This document shows, in pieces, positions 63,279 through 64,000 of a DNA stretch of 64,000 bases. Origin of the DNA: an uncultured Campylobacter sp. (GTDB lineage: Bacteria > Campylobacterota > Campylobacteria > Campylobacterales > Campylobacteraceae); NCBI RefSeq assembly GCF_937959485.1, contig NZ_CALGPY010000012.1, positions 1 to 64,000 of the forward strand, written 5' to 3'. The notes under the pieces were generated by a model. That model searched no databases and was not told the DNA's origin. It saw nothing but the letters and a program-made list of their open reading frames with translations. Numbering within the stretch: the stretch's first letter is position 1; every line of letters begins with the position of its first letter. A program made the translations under genes and the position numbers.

Positions 63279-64000
63279 CTACTTATGAACCGGCGATAGA
63301 TAAGGTTTTTCAGAGTGCATCGACATCTCGTTTTGTCTTCTGAACTCGATAAACTCGCTCTCGCTAAGCTTTCTGATATTTGCGATCGTCATTTTTAGCG
63401 GCGGGATGCCCGATAGCGGATCCAGATCGCCCGCATGCACGAGCTCGTTGCCGTCGGCCTCGCTGTAATGGAAGGTCGTAAAGATCGTGCCCTCTTTCAG
63501 ATCCGGATTTATGCGAAGCTTCGCAGCGATCTGACCGCGCTTATTTTTGACGAGCGCGTAGCAACCTTCGGTAAGCTCGCGTTCGCGTGCGATATCGGGG
63601 CTTACCTCGATGAGCGCGCCTTCCGCGCCCGCACCGTATTCCAGCGCGCGGCACTCTCTCGTCATCGTGCCGGTGTGGTAGTGATAGACTTTGCGCCCGG
63701 TCGTAAACAAGCACGGATAAATTTCATCCGGTATCTCGCTAAGCGCGCCGCTTCCTACCGGATAATCATCCGGGATCTTCATCTTGGCTCTAAAATCCGC
63801 CTCAGCTTTAGCGCGCTCCTCTTTATCATCCACGTAAAGTACCGGCACCATTCTAAATTTACCGTCAGGCAGCATCGATTTATGATCTGCGTAAAGCACC
63901 GGTGTGCCCGGATGATCTTCATCTGGACATGGCCAGCTTATGCCGCCTAGCTTATCTAGCCTATAGTAGCTAATACCGCCGAAAAATTTAGGCATTAACG
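63279..64000 (-). CDS. fdhA: Formate dehydrogenase major subunit, C-terminal part (runs off window)
   Basis: C-terminal ~240 residues of a molybdopterin oxidoreductase; the frame is open to base 64000, so the N-terminal part with the iron-sulfur and catalytic (Sec/Cys) sites is outside. Visible: ISWPCPDEDHPGTPVLY, LFTTGRKVYHYHTGTMTREC, and the cofactor-binding end IFTTFHYSEADGNELVHAGD, then DPLSGIPPLKMTIANI. Typical of FdhA-like formate dehydrogenases. Likely user of the tungsten or molybdenum handled by tupABC. fdhB and fdhC are not between it and fdhD. Confidence 0.88.
   Translation of the reverse strand, partial: LMPKFFGGISYYRLDKLGGISWPCPDEDHPGTPVLYADHKSMLPDGKFRMVPVLYVDDKEERAKAEADFRAKMKIPDDYPVGSGALSEIPDEIYPCLFTTGRKVYHYHTGTMTRECRALEYGAGAEGALIEVSPDIARERELTEGCYALVKNKRGQIAAKLRINPDLKEGTIFTTFHYSEADGNELVHAGDLDPLSGIPPLKMTIANIRKLSESEFIEFRRQNEMSMHSEKPYLSPVHK

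Noticed and set aside
1..64000. tRNA, rRNA, tmRNA, RNase P RNA or SRP RNA genes
   Set aside because: I looked in the gaps for cloverleaf or known conserved cores and found none; a covariance-model scan would be decisive.

Overview
The window comes from an epsilonproteobacterium, most likely a Campylobacter of the oral or anaerobic group. I am confident of the genus and not of the species. The main reason is gene neighbourhoods I know from C. jejuni: kdsC-lptC-lptA-engB-(MreD-like)-mrdA, cca next to a CiaD-like gene and a small helical gene, hrcA-grpE-dnaK, atpB followed by a small membrane gene, and fdhA/fdhD next to a ModE-like regulator. Base composition is moderate in genes. Many intergenic stretches are built from degenerate AAATTTTAAAATTT-type words. 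TTG starts preceded by good ribosome binding sites are common (dsbD, cas8b, cca, tupB, the EEP nuclease, the ankyrin gene).

Layout. 1-1.8 kb: four minus-strand genes ending in a truncated large protein with Ca-binding-type motifs. 2.2-9.5 kb: a dense minus-strand block for envelope biogenesis (mrdA, MreD-like, GNAT, engB, lptA, lptC, kdsC) and a membrane-anchored PstS-like protein with two small membrane proteins. 9.7-13.4 kb: hisB, dsbD and the divergent ppk2. 13.4-29.7 kb: a complete type I-B CRISPR-Cas island. 29.7-38.8 kb: glyS, a nuclease, trmL, a word-repeat ORF, cca, a CiaD-like gene, leuB and leuD. 39-41 kb: rpoD. 41.3-41.6 kb: a second small CRISPR array with a different repeat. 42-50 kb: a DKNYY-like protein, uraA, gpsA, gatB and atpB, separated by long word-repeat intergenic DNA. 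50.5-54 kb: the heat-shock operon hrcA-grpE-dnaK behind a consensus promoter and a degenerate CIRCE. 54.5-57.4 kb: a tungstate importer (tupA divergent from tupBC). 57.9-64 kb: a class-V aminotransferase, an ankyrin protein, a ModE-like regulator, fdhD and the C-terminal part of formate dehydrogenase fdhA.

CRISPR-Cas. cas6, cas8b, cas7, cas5, cas3, cas4, cas2 and cas1 all run on the minus strand and look intact. I count 90 repeats and 89 spacers at 15212-21055. The repeat, read on the minus strand, ends in ATTGAAAC. The repeats at the low-coordinate end are decayed. Both facts place the leader at 21056-21446, beside cas1. The orphan array at 41.3-41.6 kb carries a different repeat but the same 11-base leader motif at the same 15-base distance from its last repeat. 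A third, decayed cluster at 13.5-13.9 kb contains repeats that look like hybrids of the two families.

Tungsten, molybdenum and formate. tupABC supplies tungstate, fdhD handles sulfur insertion for the cofactor, fdhA is the likely consumer, and the ModE-like protein is a plausible regulator. A 19-base palindrome sits on the tupA/tupB promoter region.

The most unusual genome-wide feature is the presence of long Asn/Ser/Ala/Lys low-complexity stretches inside or on conserved proteins (GNAT, EngB, DsbD, CiaD-like, TupC). They are encoded by the same DNA words that fill the intergenic regions. I saw no tRNA, rRNA, insertion sequence or prophage in the window.
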